Below, one piece after another: positions 19,446 to 29,765 of a stretch of DNA of 64,000 nucleotides. The position numbers and the translations under genes are program-made. This stretch comes from Thiobacillus sp. (lineage in GTDB: Bacteria; Pseudomonadota; Gammaproteobacteria; Burkholderiales; Thiobacillaceae), in contig JAJPEP010000087.1 of NCBI GenBank assembly GCA_021166845.1, positions 16,209-80,208 of the forward strand, in the 5' to 3' direction. Under the pieces are notes generated by a model. It was not told the DNA's origin, made no database searches, and was given only the letters and a program-made list of their open reading frames with translations. Numbering within the stretch: the stretch's first letter is position 1; each line of letters starts with the position of its first letter.

Positions 19446-19750
19446 GACGGCATTGTAATGCGCGCGTCGCGATGCGTTGCGGGCTGCGGCAATTTGCCCA
19501 GCCGTGGATGAGGAAGCGCCGACGGCGCTTCATCGCGCATCGGCCTGCCCCGAGGAAACGGCCAATCACTCGGCCAGGCCCGCTAGCGGGCAAGTCGCAG
19601 GTTGTCGTCCGCCTGTACGTTTTTATGCCTGGCTTCCGGCCTGAAAGCCGCGCGGACAAACACTCCCGACCTGTCCTGCGACGATTTGTCACATTCTGCG
19701 GAAGCGGCCAATAAGAGACAATCGGGTCCCCTTTTATCCCGTCATGCGCC
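19446..19750. promoter_or_regulatory. Divergent promoter region, regB / copper receptor
   Basis: A 305-bp region between divergent genes. No riboswitch motif was recognised. At 19677-19693 there is TGCGAC-GATTT-GTCACA, an imperfect inverted repeat resembling RegA half-sites (GCGNC spaced by a few bases from GNCGC), about 60 nt before the receptor start. This is a candidate only. Confidence 0.3.
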
Positions 19751-21988
19751 ATGAAAACGCCTGCTTTCGTTCCCCGCCTGCTGCCTTTGCTGATTGCCGC
19801 CAGCCTGTTGCCCGTCACGGCCAGTGCGGAAGACGCTTCCCCCCTAATGACGATTGTGGTGACCGGCACGCCGGAAGACGTCGCCCCGTTTGGCGTTGAG
19901 GTGGAAAACTTGCAGTCCTTGCGCCCCGCGACCAGCGATTCGGCTAGTCTACTCAGGGACGTCCCCGGCGTGAGCCTGTACGGCTCCGGCGGCGTTTCCA
20001 GCCTGCCCGCGATCCACGGCCTGGCGGACGACCGCCTGCGCATCAAGGTCGACGGCATGGACCTGATCTCGGCGTGCGGCAACCACATGAACCCGCCGCT
20101 CTCGTATATCGACCCGACCAGCGTCGACGCCGTCACGGTTTTTGCCGGACTCGCGCCGGTGAGCTCCGGCGGCGACAGCATCGGCGGCACGATCCTGGTG
20201 GATTCGGCCGCGCCGGCGTTCGCGAAGGCGGGCGAAGGCGTATTGAAGAAGGGCGAGGCCGGCATGTTCTACCGCAGCAACGGCGATGCCCGTGGCGGCA
20301 ACCTGTCGGCGACGATCGCCAGCGAAAAGGTGAGCGTGACCTACAGTGGTTCGACGGTGAAGGCCGACAATTACCATGCCGGCGACAATTTCAAGTCGAC
20401 CTATATCGACGCCGATGATGGGCACATCGTCGATGCCGACGAAGTCGGCTCCAGCATGTACAAGTCGACCAACCAGTCGATCGCCCTGGCCGCGGGCCAT
20501 GAAAATCATCTGCTCGAACTGAAACTGGGCCTGCAGGACATTCCCTACCAGGGCTGGCCCAACCAGCGCATGGACATGACCGGCAACGACAGCGAGCAGG
20601 TCAACCTGCGCTACGAGGGGCAATACGACTGGGGCAAGCTGGAAGCGCGGGCCTATCATGAAAATACGCGGCATTACATGCAGTTCTTCGATGACAAATT
20701 GTTCTGGTACGGCAATGGGACAACCATTCCCGATGGAACCGCCTGCATACCCACCGAAGGCAAGACCGGATGCGCGGCAGGCATGCCGATGGATACCGAA
20801 GGGAAAAATACCGGCGCGGTCGTCAAGGCGGATATCCCGCTGTCGGCGCGAGACCTGATCCGCGTTGGCACTGAAGTACAGCGCTACCGCCTGGACGACT
20901 GGTGGGATCCATCCGGCAGGGGGATGGCGCCCGACGTGTTCTGGAACATCAACAACGGCGAGCGCGACCGTCTGGCGGCATTCGGCGAATGGGAAGCGCA
21001 ATGGAACCCGCGGTGGTTGACGCAGTTCGGCTTGCGCTACGAAAAAGTCGACATGGATGCCGGCGAGGTGCAGGGGTATAACGCCACGTACACGGCCGAC
21101 GCAACCGCCTTCAATAATGCCGACCGCGAGAAAACCGACCACAACATCGACTTGACCGCGCTGGCCCGCTTTATGCCAGCCAAAACACGAACCCTCGAAT
21201 TCGGTTATGCGCGGAAGACCCGCTCCCCCAACCTCTACGAGCGCTACACCTGGTCGACCGGCGGCATGGCGATGCGCATGATCAACTGGTTCGGCGACGG
21301 CAATGGCTATGTCGGCAACCTCGAACTGGAACCGGAAATTGCCCATACCGTGAGCGCGACGTTCGACTTGCACGACGCCGCGCAGGAAAAATGGGGATTG
21401 AAAGTCACGCCCTACTACACGTACGTCGATGATTACATCAACGCCACGCCAATCATCGCGCCCACCACCGATACGGAGTTCGTCTACCTGCGGTTCGTCA
21501 ACCAGGATGCGCAGCTCTACGGCATCGATATTTCCGGTCATCTGCCGCTGGCAAAAACCGGGCGTTACGGCAGCTTCACGGCGACCGGCATGCTGAATTA
21601 CGTCAGGGGCGAAACCGCTTCGGGTGAGAAAGACAACCTCTACAACATCATGCCGCTGAACGCGAAACTGGCTGTCGTGCAGCGCCTGCGCAACTGGACC
21701 AATACCGCCGAGGTCGTTCTGGTGGACGCCAAGGATGACGTCTCCGATGTCCGCAACGAAATGGAAACCGCCGGCTACGGCCTTCTCAACCTGCGCAGCA
21801 GCTACCAGTGGAAGCAGGTGCGCCTCGACCTCGGCGTCGAGAACGTCCTCGACCGGTTCTATGAACACCCGCTGGGCGGGGCCTACCTCGGCGAGGGCAA
21901 GACCATGTCCGCAACCGGAGTTCCGTGGGGCGTTCCTGTTCCCGGCATGGGCCGTTCGATCTACACTGCGGTCAATGTCCAGTTCTAA
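19751..21988 (+). CDS. TonB-dependent copper receptor, OprC/NosA type
   Basis: A 745-residue outer-membrane receptor. Signal peptide to about residue 26 (LLIAASLLPVTASAEDA), plug domain (TIVVTGTPEDV, LLRDVPGVSLYGSGG, LPAIHGLADDRLRIKVDGMDL), then a 22-strand barrel ending in aromatic Phe (YTAVNVQF). Two metal-ligand motifs known from Pseudomonas OprC are visible: CxxxM in SACGNHMNPP (about residues 101-111) and HxM in NTRHYMQFF (about residues 309-317). In OprC this CxxxM-HxM set binds Cu. The next gene encodes a PCu(A)C copper chaperone, supporting the substrate. NosA-type receptors supply copper to nitrous-oxide reductase or cytochrome oxidase. Confidence 0.85.
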   Translation: MKTPAFVPRLLPLLIAASLLPVTASAEDASPLMTIVVTGTPEDVAPFGVEVENLQSLRPATSDSASLLRDVPGVSLYGSGGVSSLPAIHGLADDRLRIKVDGMDLISACGNHMNPPLSYIDPTSVDAVTVFAGLAPVSSGGDSIGGTILVDSAAPAFAKAGEGVLKKGEAGMFYRSNGDARGGNLSATIASEKVSVTYSGSTVKADNYHAGDNFKSTYIDADDGHIVDADEVGSSMYKSTNQSIALAAGHENHLLELKLGLQDIPYQGWPNQRMDMTGNDSEQVNLRYEGQYDWGKLEARAYHENTRHYMQFFDDKLFWYGNGTTIPDGTACIPTEGKTGCAAGMPMDTEGKNTGAVVKADIPLSARDLIRVGTEVQRYRLDDWWDPSGRGMAPDVFWNINNGERDRLAAFGEWEAQWNPRWLTQFGLRYEKVDMDAGEVQGYNATYTADATAFNNADREKTDHNIDLTALARFMPAKTRTLEFGYARKTRSPNLYERYTWSTGGMAMRMINWFGDGNGYVGNLELEPEIAHTVSATFDLHDAAQEKWGLKVTPYYTYVDDYINATPIIAPTTDTEFVYLRFVNQDAQLYGIDISGHLPLAKTGRYGSFTATGMLNYVRGETASGEKDNLYNIMPLNAKLAVVQRLRNWTNTAEVVLVDAKDDVSDVRNEMETAGYGLLNLRSSYQWKQVRLDLGVENVLDRFYEHPLGGAYLGEGKTMSATGVPWGVPVPGMGRSIYTAVNVQF

Positions 21989-22016
21989 TGGTTTTACTTT
22001 CTTTAAGGAGAAATCG

Positions 22017-22481
22017 ATGAAAACGCTTGTTGCTGCCGTGTTGCTGGCCAGTGCCGCCACCCTGCCCGCCTGGGCCGCCAATGTCGGCGTCACCGACGCG
22101 TGGGCGCGCGCCACCATGCCGGGACAAAAAGTCAGCGGCGCCTACATGCAGATCCGTTCGGACGCCGATGCGCGACTCGTCGGCGCATCCAGCCCGGCGG
22201 TGCCGCGGGTGGAAGTGCATGAAATGAAGATGGACGGCGACGTGATGCGGATGCGCGAAGTGAAGGCGATCGAGTTGCCGAAGGGCAAGACGGTTTCACT
22301 CGAACCCGGCGGCTATCACATCATGCTGATGAACCTGGCGAAACCGATTGCCGCCGGCGAGATCATCCCGCTGGTCCTGACGGTGGAGTCGGGCGGCAAG
22401 CAGCAGACCATCGAGGTGAAGGCAGAAGCCCGCGCACCCATGGGCGGCGGCATGCCCATGCAGCATAAAATCACTAAATAG
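22017..22481 (+). CDS. Periplasmic copper chaperone PCu(A)C
   Basis: A 154-residue periplasmic protein with signal peptide MKTLVAAVLLASAATLPAWA, then the cupredoxin-like PCu(A)C domain. The Cu(I) ligands follow the family pattern HxxMx10-11M...HxM: VEVHEMKMDGDVMRMREV and GGYHIMLMNL. It loads copper onto the Cu(A)/Cu(B) centres of cytochrome oxidase. A Met/His-rich tail (GGGMPMQH) may add binding capacity. An AAGGAG ribosome-binding site precedes the ATG. It lies 28 nt behind the copper receptor, so the pair forms a copper uptake and delivery operon. Confidence 0.93.
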   Translation: MKTLVAAVLLASAATLPAWAANVGVTDAWARATMPGQKVSGAYMQIRSDADARLVGASSPAVPRVEVHEMKMDGDVMRMREVKAIELPKGKTVSLEPGGYHIMLMNLAKPIAAGEIIPLVLTVESGGKQQTIEVKAEARAPMGGGMPMQHKITK

Positions 22482-22711
22482 CCGGCGCACTTTTCGGCCC
22501 GAGGGCGGGTCACGCTACAGCGTGTCCTGTCCGCTCCCCGGAATGGCGCCGCGCGCGCAAGTCGTCGGGCAGCGTGCCGCCAGTGCCTGCAGGATCATCG
22601 CAGGATCTGGATGGCGGCTCTCGGCCGCGATCCGCTCCAGCGCGGCGCGCCCGCCCAGGGTTCGCCGGGCAACTCCGACAGGCTGCCAGGCCTTCGCGGT
22701 CACGGGGCTGA

Positions 22712-23656
<945 letters not shown>

Positions 23657-23697
23657 CCCCGGCGCCTCTCTCCTAACGCCTTACGCCTCACGATCCC

Positions 23698-24153
23698 ATG
23701 CGCTACTGGCTGATGAAATCCGAGCCCTCCGACGTCAGCATCGACGACCTCGCCGCCATGCCGAATCAAAGCGTCGCCTGGTACGGCGTGCGCAACTACC
23801 AGGCGCGCAATTTCATGCGCGACCAGATGCGGCCCGGCGACAAGGTGCTGTTCTACCATTCGTCGTGCGCCGAGCCGGGCATTGTCGGGCTGGCCGTGGT
23901 CGGCGTGGCGGCCTATCCCGACGCCACCCAGTTCGATCCCGCGAACAAGTACTTCGACCCCAAGGCCACGCCGGAAACGCCGCGCTGGTTCAATGTGGAC
24001 GTGAAGCTGGTGAAGAAGACGCGGCTGATGCCCTTGTCCGAAATCCGCGGCTACCCGGAACTCGCCCACATGCGCATCCTGCAAAAGGGCAACCGGCTGT
24101 CGATCACCCCGGTCGATCCGGCCGAATACGCTTTCATCGTCAAGCATCTTTAA
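23698..24153 (+). CDS. EVE-domain protein
   Basis: A 151-residue EVE (PUA-like) domain protein: MRYWLMKSEPSDVSIDDL, WYGVRNYQARNFMRDQMRPGDKVLFYHSS, then GIVGLAVVGVAAYPD and PRWFNVDVKLVKK. EVE domains bind modified bases; stand-alone housekeeping versions of this length are widespread in proteobacteria. The stop codon overlaps the start of the TauE gene (TAATG), so the two are coupled. The precise ligand is unknown. Confidence 0.9.
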   Translation: MRYWLMKSEPSDVSIDDLAAMPNQSVAWYGVRNYQARNFMRDQMRPGDKVLFYHSSCAEPGIVGLAVVGVAAYPDATQFDPANKYFDPKATPETPRWFNVDVKLVKKTRLMPLSEIRGYPELAHMRILQKGNRLSITPVDPAEYAFIVKHL

Positions 24154-24959
24154 TGCCGGAACTGGCCCCCGCCCTGCTCGCGGCCTACGTCGCACTCGGC
24201 CTGGCGGTTGGCTTCGTCGCCGGCCTGCTCGGCGTCGGCGGCGGACTCATCATCGTGCCGGTTCTGATCATGCTGCTGCACGCGCAGGACCTTGCCGCCG
24301 GCATGGAACCGCAATTGGCGCTCGGCACCTCGCTGGCCTCGATCCTGTTCACCTCGCTCTCCAGCGTGCGCGCGCACCATCGCCACGGCGCGGTCGAGTG
24401 GCCGCTGCTGCGGCGCATTACGCCCGGCATCCTGCTCGGCACGCTGGTTGGCGCCATGCTGGCGGCGCGGATGTCGGCCCTGGCGCTGAAGCTGTTTTTT
24501 GTCGCCTTCCTGTTTTACGCCGCCATCCAGATGTGGCTGGACTTCAAGCCGGCGCCGCATCGCGAATTGCCGGGGCGCGCCGGGACGATGCTGGCGGGCG
24601 GCGCGATCGGTGCGGTGTCGAGCTGGGTCGGCATCGGCGGCGGCACCCTGTCGGTGCCGTTCATGCTGTGGCACAACGTGCCGCTGCACCGGGCGATCGC
24701 CACCTCGGCCGCGATCGGCTTTCCGATTGCCGTCGCAGGCGCAGTCGGCTATCTGCTGGGCGGCTGGAATGCGAGCGGCCTGCCCGACGGCAGCCTCGGC
24801 TACATCTATCTGCCGGCGCTTGCCGGCATCGTGCTGGGCAGCGTATTGACCGCGCCGCTTGGTGCGCGCACCGCGCACCGCCTGCCGGTGCGCCCGCTGA
24901 AGCGGGTTTTTGCACTGCTGCTGGGGGTGCTGGCGCTGCGCATGGTCTGGACGTTTTAG
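24153..24959 (+). CDS. TauE/SafE-family permease (putative sulfite/organosulfonate exporter)
   Basis: A 268-residue membrane protein with eight predicted helices in two related halves. Each half carries the family glycine motif: VAGLLGVGGGLIIVPVLI and VSSWVGIGGGTLSVPFML. Members export sulfite, sulfoacetate or other sulfur compounds, which would suit a sulfur oxidiser. The substrate is inferred from family only. Start codon overlaps the EVE gene stop. Confidence 0.88.
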   Translation: MPELAPALLAAYVALGLAVGFVAGLLGVGGGLIIVPVLIMLLHAQDLAAGMEPQLALGTSLASILFTSLSSVRAHHRHGAVEWPLLRRITPGILLGTLVGAMLAARMSALALKLFFVAFLFYAAIQMWLDFKPAPHRELPGRAGTMLAGGAIGAVSSWVGIGGGTLSVPFMLWHNVPLHRAIATSAAIGFPIAVAGAVGYLLGGWNASGLPDGSLGYIYLPALAGIVLGSVLTAPLGARTAHRLPVRPLKRVFALLLGVLALRMVWTF

Positions 24960-25125
24960 GCGATGCGTTGCGGAGTCCCGCCCCTGAACGCCTGATTTCA
25001 TCAATGAATTGAGCTGCGCTGCGCGTAACGATTTGATGCTTGAGCGGCGGTGTTGCCCGCGTTAGTCTTTCGACACATGCCGATATTCGTCGCATGGTCG
25101 ATTCCCTAATCCGTGGAGATATAAC

Positions 25126-26031
25126 ATGGCACATCTGCAAGCAGTTCACACCATGCTGCAACCGCAGCAAAGCGCATACACGCAACTCACCACGTATTTC
25201 GATCCGCATAGCCAGGTTGCCTGGGGCTACATGCATTCGGAACCGCGTCCCTGCTTTACCCCGACTTTGCTGCAGGAGTTGCTGTCCTGGGGAAGCGAGA
25301 TGGCCGGCATGGTCGACGACCCCGCGCAGGGGGACGTGAAATATTTTGTTTTGGCGTCAAAAGTACCCGATACCTTCAGCCTGGGGGGCGACCTCGATCT
25401 TTTCCTGCGGCATATTGCGGCGCGTGACCACGATGCGTTGTATCGCTACGCGGTTTCCTGCATCGACTGCTCGTATGCCGTGCACACCCATCTGAACCGA
25501 CCCAATGTGACAAGCATTGCCCTGGTTCAGGGGCAGGCGCTCGGTGGCGGGTTTGAAAGTGCATTGGCAGCCAAGGTCTTGATCGCCGAGCGCGGTGCCA
25601 GGATGGGTCTGCCGGAGATCCTGTTCAACCTGTTTCCCGGGATGGGCGCGATGACCTTTCTGGGGCGTCGTGTCGGTCATCACCAGGCTGAAAAAATTAT
25701 CCTCAGCGGAAAACTTTATCTGGCGGAAGAGTTGTACCAGATGGGGGTAGTGGATGTGCTGGCCGAGCCGGGCGAGGGTGAAAGCGCGGTCTATGACTAT
25801 ATCCGCCGCGAGGAAAAATCCCGCAATGGGATCCTGGCCCTGCGCGCCGCGCGCGAGATCAGCCAGCCTGTGTCTTACGATGAATTGATACGCATCACCG
25901 AAGTCTGGGTGGATGCAGCCTTGAGACTGGAGGCGAAGGATCTGCGGATGATGGAACGGCTGGTCAACCGACAAACGGGCAAGGCTGAAATGGCTAATGC
26001 AGTCTCCCCGTCAAGTGCCTTCAGCGCGTAA
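25126..26031 (+). CDS. rpfF: DSF synthase (crotonase-family fatty-acid signal synthase)
   Basis: A 301-residue crotonase-fold enzyme of the RpfF group, which makes cis-2-unsaturated fatty-acid signals (diffusible signal factor) from acyl-ACP. The pattern agrees closely with Xanthomonas RpfF: SLGGDLDLFLRHIAARD, SIALVQGQALGGGFESALA with Glu144, MGLPEILFNLFPGMGA with Glu164, and AEKIILSGKLY. The two Glu are 20 apart, as Glu141/Glu161 in the characterised enzyme. GTGGAG lies 8 nt before the ATG. The gene converges on rpfC with a 21-bp overlap of coding ends. No rpfB acyl-CoA ligase is adjacent. Confidence 0.9.
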   Translation: MAHLQAVHTMLQPQQSAYTQLTTYFDPHSQVAWGYMHSEPRPCFTPTLLQELLSWGSEMAGMVDDPAQGDVKYFVLASKVPDTFSLGGDLDLFLRHIAARDHDALYRYAVSCIDCSYAVHTHLNRPNVTSIALVQGQALGGGFESALAAKVLIAERGARMGLPEILFNLFPGMGAMTFLGRRVGHHQAEKIILSGKLYLAEELYQMGVVDVLAEPGEGESAVYDYIRREEKSRNGILALRAAREISQPVSYDELIRITEVWVDAALRLEAKDLRMMERLVNRQTGKAEMANAVSPSSAFSA

Positions 26032-28545
26032 TTTCCGGTCCAGATAGGTGGTCAGGGCGGTTTGCGCTCGGGTGAGCGCAAACCGAAGCTCGTCCAGTTT
26101 CTGATCTGCGTCAATTCCTGTCATTTCATAGAGTTTGATGCGTTCGGCGTCGGCGCACAGCTGCGCTAACTGGTTGGCGCCGAGATCGCGGGCGCCGCCT
26201 TTCAGCATGTGTAGTTGATGGCGCCATTGTCCGTAATCCCGGGCGGCCAGCGCACGTTCGATGTCGCGCAGCGTGCGTCCGCTCTCTTCCTCAAAGCTGG
26301 CGAGCAGGTCTTCCACGAAGGCCGTGCCCCCCAGTTGCGCCAGTTCGTTCAGCACGCGCTCATCAAGCTCCCCTTCCCATTGTTCCGATGACGTTGCCTT
26401 GTCCGCAGCGGCGGGTGTCTGCCGGACGACCAGCCGGGCGATGGCATCGATGAGATCGAGGCTGTTGACCGGCTTGGTGAGGAAACTGTCGGCCCCCGCT
26501 TCTTCGCAGACGGCCTGCGCTTCGGCGCGCGCGTCGGCGGTGAGCATGATGATGGGCAGGTGGCCGTTTTCCATGAACCGCCAGCGTTGCACCACCTCGG
26601 GCCCGGACAGCTGCGGCATGTGCATGTCGATAATGGCCAGGTGATAGGTTTGCCCGGCGGATTCGAGCATCGCCAGTGCTTCCTCGCCGTCGTGCGCCAG
26701 GTGGACCTCATGGCCGGCGTGTTCCAGCAGGCCGCGGGTCACCCGCTGGTTGACCGGGTTGTCTTCCGCCACCAGGATGCGCAGGCGGGCGTTTTGACCG
26801 GACTGCGCCAGGAAGCGATTGGCCAGCGACACCACGTTGGCCGGCATGCCGTGGCTGGCGACCGCGTGGATGGCGTTGAACAGCAGGGTGGTGTTGACCG
26901 GCGTGCGCAGCACCGAGGCATAGCCTTCGCGCATCAGCAAGGTGTCGTCGTGTGGCGGGGCGATGCTGGCGTCGGATTCGACCAGGATGACCGGGAGCGC
27001 GGCCAGCCTGGTGCCGTCGCGCAGCAGATGCAGAAAGGCCGCTGGATCCCCTGGCAGCGCGCTGCGTTCCACCACCACCGCGCCTACAAGCGTTCCGCCC
27101 GACGCATTGGCGGACAACTCGGCGGCAAGCCGGCTGGTGTTGTCCACAGTCACGGTTTCGGCCCCCCAGTTGCGTATGACCGCCTGGAGGCGGGTCGCAA
27201 GTTCGCTTCCCGCCAGGATGGCCACCCGCATCGGCGCGTCGAAATGTTCGTCGGATACCGGGATCGGGGCAGCCTGCAGGGCAAACGGCAGCTCGAACCA
27301 GAAGGTCGTGCCTTCGCCCTCGCGGCTGTGCAGGCCGATTTGCCCGCCCAGCGTCTCCACCAGTTGCCTGGCGATGGTGGTGCCCAGCCCGCTTCCGCCA
27401 AAGCGGCGTGTGACGGACGGATCGGCCTGGGTGAAGCTGTCGAAGATGCTTGCCTGCGCGGCTTCCGGAATGCCGATGCCGGTGTCGACAACCTCGAAGC
27501 GCAGCCGTTGCGGATGGCTTTGCCCGGCCGGGCTGACGTACACGTCTACCCGGCCCTGCTCGGTGAACTTGATGGCATTGCCGATCAGGTTGATGAGGAC
27601 CTGGCGCAGGTGACGCGCATCGCCATGCAGGTGAAACGGCGTCTGCGGCGCAATGTGCGCCGCCAGCATCATTCCCTTGCCCTGGGCCAGGGGTTGCATC
27701 ATGGCGACCGTGCCGTTGACCAGACGGTGCAGGTCGAAATCCTCGCCCGTGGTGACGATACGCCCGGCTTCGATGCGCGAGATGTCGAGCACGTTGTCGA
27801 TCAGTTCCAGCAGGGTGTTGGCCGATGCACGGATGATCTGGGCGAATTCCTGCTGTTCCTTGTCGAGTTTCGTCTCCGCCAGCAGGTCGGAGACGCCGAT
27901 GACGCCATTCAGCGGCGTGCGCAACTCGTGGCTCATGTTGGCGAGAAAGTTGGATTTGGCCTGGTTGGCCTCCTGTTCGCGCTTGACCGCAGTATGAAGT
28001 TGTTTCAGCAGGCTGGACGAGTAAATGGGAATCACGATGAGCGTAAGCCATATGCCCCACCAGAGCGGGGTATGGGCCTGCCAGAAGGGATTGAACTGAT
28101 AGACAACGATGAACCCGATTACAGATGCAAGCGTCGAGACGCGCAGATAGGGCATTCCATAGCGGAAGCCATTGCCCAGCGTGACCCACAGATATGTTGC
28201 GACAATTGGCGCACCGGTTTCATTCGTGATGGCCAGCATGTAGGTGGCGACGGTGAAATCATGCAGCATGCCGATGCTGCGGCGGGGAACGGAGGCGCCC
28301 GGATCGGCGATTGCGCCGATCAGCAGGGCCAGGGAAACAGCCGTGAGGGTCAGCCCGATGAAGTGGACCTGTTCAGCCATGGCGGAACTATGCTCCAGCC
28401 ATTCGAGTGAGAAATACAGGTAGAAACCCGCAACGATGCACAGGCGAATGAGCGCTTGCTGAAACTCGGTATCCGGCCGGCTGCGAATCCGTTTGAGCAG
28501 GCGCTGTAAAAACTCCGGCATCGGCATATGAAGCATGGCCTTCAT
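26011..28545 (-). CDS. rpfC: RpfC-type hybrid sensor kinase for DSF
   Basis: An 844-residue hybrid kinase. Five hydrophobic helices lie at about residues 30-180 with the RpfC-like LWVTLGNGFRYG. His206 is in FLANMSHELRTPLNGV. The ATPase domain covers about 305-420 (NAIKFTEQG, DTGIGIP, GGSGLGTTIA). A degenerate receiver-like segment lies at 438-560. A true receiver has Asp640 (LAIIDMHMP). A C-terminal Hpt domain has His779 (QLHMLKGGARDLGA). This is the full RpfC relay. The ATG at 28545 is 7 nt after the rpfG stop, so rpfG-rpfC form an operon. In Xanthomonas RpfC binds DSF, phosphorylates RpfG and restrains RpfF. Confidence 0.92.
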   Translation of the reverse strand: MKAMLHMPMPEFLQRLLKRIRSRPDTEFQQALIRLCIVAGFYLYFSLEWLEHSSAMAEQVHFIGLTLTAVSLALLIGAIADPGASVPRRSIGMLHDFTVATYMLAITNETGAPIVATYLWVTLGNGFRYGMPYLRVSTLASVIGFIVVYQFNPFWQAHTPLWWGIWLTLIVIPIYSSSLLKQLHTAVKREQEANQAKSNFLANMSHELRTPLNGVIGVSDLLAETKLDKEQQEFAQIIRASANTLLELIDNVLDISRIEAGRIVTTGEDFDLHRLVNGTVAMMQPLAQGKGMMLAAHIAPQTPFHLHGDARHLRQVLINLIGNAIKFTEQGRVDVYVSPAGQSHPQRLRFEVVDTGIGIPEAAQASIFDSFTQADPSVTRRFGGSGLGTTIARQLVETLGGQIGLHSREGEGTTFWFELPFALQAAPIPVSDEHFDAPMRVAILAGSELATRLQAVIRNWGAETVTVDNTSRLAAELSANASGGTLVGAVVVERSALPGDPAAFLHLLRDGTRLAALPVILVESDASIAPPHDDTLLMREGYASVLRTPVNTTLLFNAIHAVASHGMPANVVSLANRFLAQSGQNARLRILVAEDNPVNQRVTRGLLEHAGHEVHLAHDGEEALAMLESAGQTYHLAIIDMHMPQLSGPEVVQRWRFMENGHLPIIMLTADARAEAQAVCEEAGADSFLTKPVNSLDLIDAIARLVVRQTPAAADKATSSEQWEGELDERVLNELAQLGGTAFVEDLLASFEEESGRTLRDIERALAARDYGQWRHQLHMLKGGARDLGANQLAQLCADAERIKLYEMTGIDADQKLDELRFALTRAQTALTTYLDRKLRAEGT

Positions 28546-28552
28546 GCGTCGG

Positions 28553-29674
28553 CTACGCCTGGGTATCGCCCAACTCGCGCATGATGGTGGCCACGGCATC
28601 GAGGCGCTGTTCGAACGCGCGCACGCAGACGGGGTCGAAATGCCTGCCGCTTTCGGACTGGACGTAGTACAGGGCATCCTGAAACGTCCACGCGCGCTTG
28701 TAGGGGCGATTGGAGGTGAGCGCGTCGAACACGTCGGCCACCGCCACAATGCGCGCGGCCAGCGGGATGTTCGCACCGGCCAGGCCCTGCGGGTAGCCGC
28801 TGCCGTCGAATCTTTCGTGATGGCCGAGCGCGATCACCGCGCCCATCTGCAGGTAGCGCGAGGGGCTGTCGGCCAGGATCCCGTGGCCGATCAGCGGGTG
28901 ACGACGCATGATGGCCCGCTCTTCCGGGGTGTGCCGCCCAGGCTTCAGAAGAATCTGGTCGGGAATGCCGATCTTGCCGATGTCGTGCATCGGCGCGGCG
29001 GTTTCGATCTCGTCGCATTCCATCGCGGTGAGACTGAGTTCCTCGGCGATCAGGCGGGCGTATTTCGCCATGCGGACAATGTGGTTGCCGGTTGCCATGT
29101 CGCGGTATTCACCGGCCTTGGCCAGCTTCATCAGGGTTTCGCGTTCGCGCGTGCGCACCTCGCGGGTGGCCAGCACCACCTGCTCTTCCAGCCACAGTGC
29201 GCGGTCGGCCAGCATTTTCTGGCTGCGCCGCAGGGCCAGCAGATTGAGGCAGCGTGCGCGGTATTCCTGCGGGTCGATCGGCCGGATGAGGAAGTCGGTG
29301 GCGCCGTTTTCCAGTGCCTGATAACGAATCCGGCGGTCCTCCACCACGGTGACGATGATCAGCGGCACATCGGCCAGACAGCGCTCCGCACGGACGCGAC
29401 GGGTGAATTCGATGCCGTTCATGCCCGGCATGCGGTAGTCGCTGATGATGAGGTCCGGCGCCACGCGCTGCATCTGCGCCAACGCGTCCAACGGGTCGGC
29501 AAAGCTGTCCACCACCACATCGGGCTCCAGCGTGCGCGCCAGGCCTTCGAGCAGGCTGCGCGCAGTGCTGCGGTCATCGACAATCACCACCCGCGCTCCG
29601 TGGCGCAAGCGCGTATCGCGCGGCGGGGCGGCCGGCAATGAGGATGGTACGATGCGCAGTTGCTTGGCGGACAC
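28553..29674 (-). CDS. rpfG: RpfG-type response regulator with HD-GYP cyclic-di-GMP phosphodiesterase
   Basis: A 373-residue regulator: receiver domain (RVVIVDDRSTAR; Asp79 in LIISDYRMPGMNG), linker helix (about 150-180), then an HD-GYP domain with HD at residues 230-231 (APMHDIGKIGIPDQI) and GYP at 293-295 (HERFDGSGYPQGLAG). It should hydrolyse cyclic-di-GMP when phosphorylated by RpfC. The order rpfG-rpfC, without rpfH between, converging on rpfF reproduces the DSF signalling locus. Confidence 0.93.
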   Translation of the reverse strand: MSAKQLRIVPSSLPAAPPRDTRLRHGARVVIVDDRSTARSLLEGLARTLEPDVVVDSFADPLDALAQMQRVAPDLIISDYRMPGMNGIEFTRRVRAERCLADVPLIIVTVVEDRRIRYQALENGATDFLIRPIDPQEYRARCLNLLALRRSQKMLADRALWLEEQVVLATREVRTRERETLMKLAKAGEYRDMATGNHIVRMAKYARLIAEELSLTAMECDEIETAAPMHDIGKIGIPDQILLKPGRHTPEERAIMRRHPLIGHGILADSPSRYLQMGAVIALGHHERFDGSGYPQGLAGANIPLAARIVAVADVFDALTSNRPYKRAWTFQDALYYVQSESGRHFDPVCVRAFEQRLDAVATIMRELGDTQA

Positions 29675-29765
29675 TAGTTTTCTACCTTGAACGATTGATT
29701 ATTAAACGGTTTAGTTGAATTATCGGGCGGCTGGATCATGAACTTTAACGCGCAGGAGAGATGAA

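Noticed and set aside
19446..19750. Cobalamin riboswitch upstream of the TonB-dependent receptor
   Set aside because: No B12-box-like conserved core was found, and receptor motifs and the PCu(A)C neighbour point to copper.
19949..22117. 722-codon open frame opposite the copper receptor
   Set aside because: Shadow of a well-supported TonB-dependent receptor.
22515..22703. Minus-strand 62-codon frame between the copper chaperone and argB
   Set aside because: GTG start, no ribosome-binding site or recognisable family; the 290-bp gap was left unannotated.
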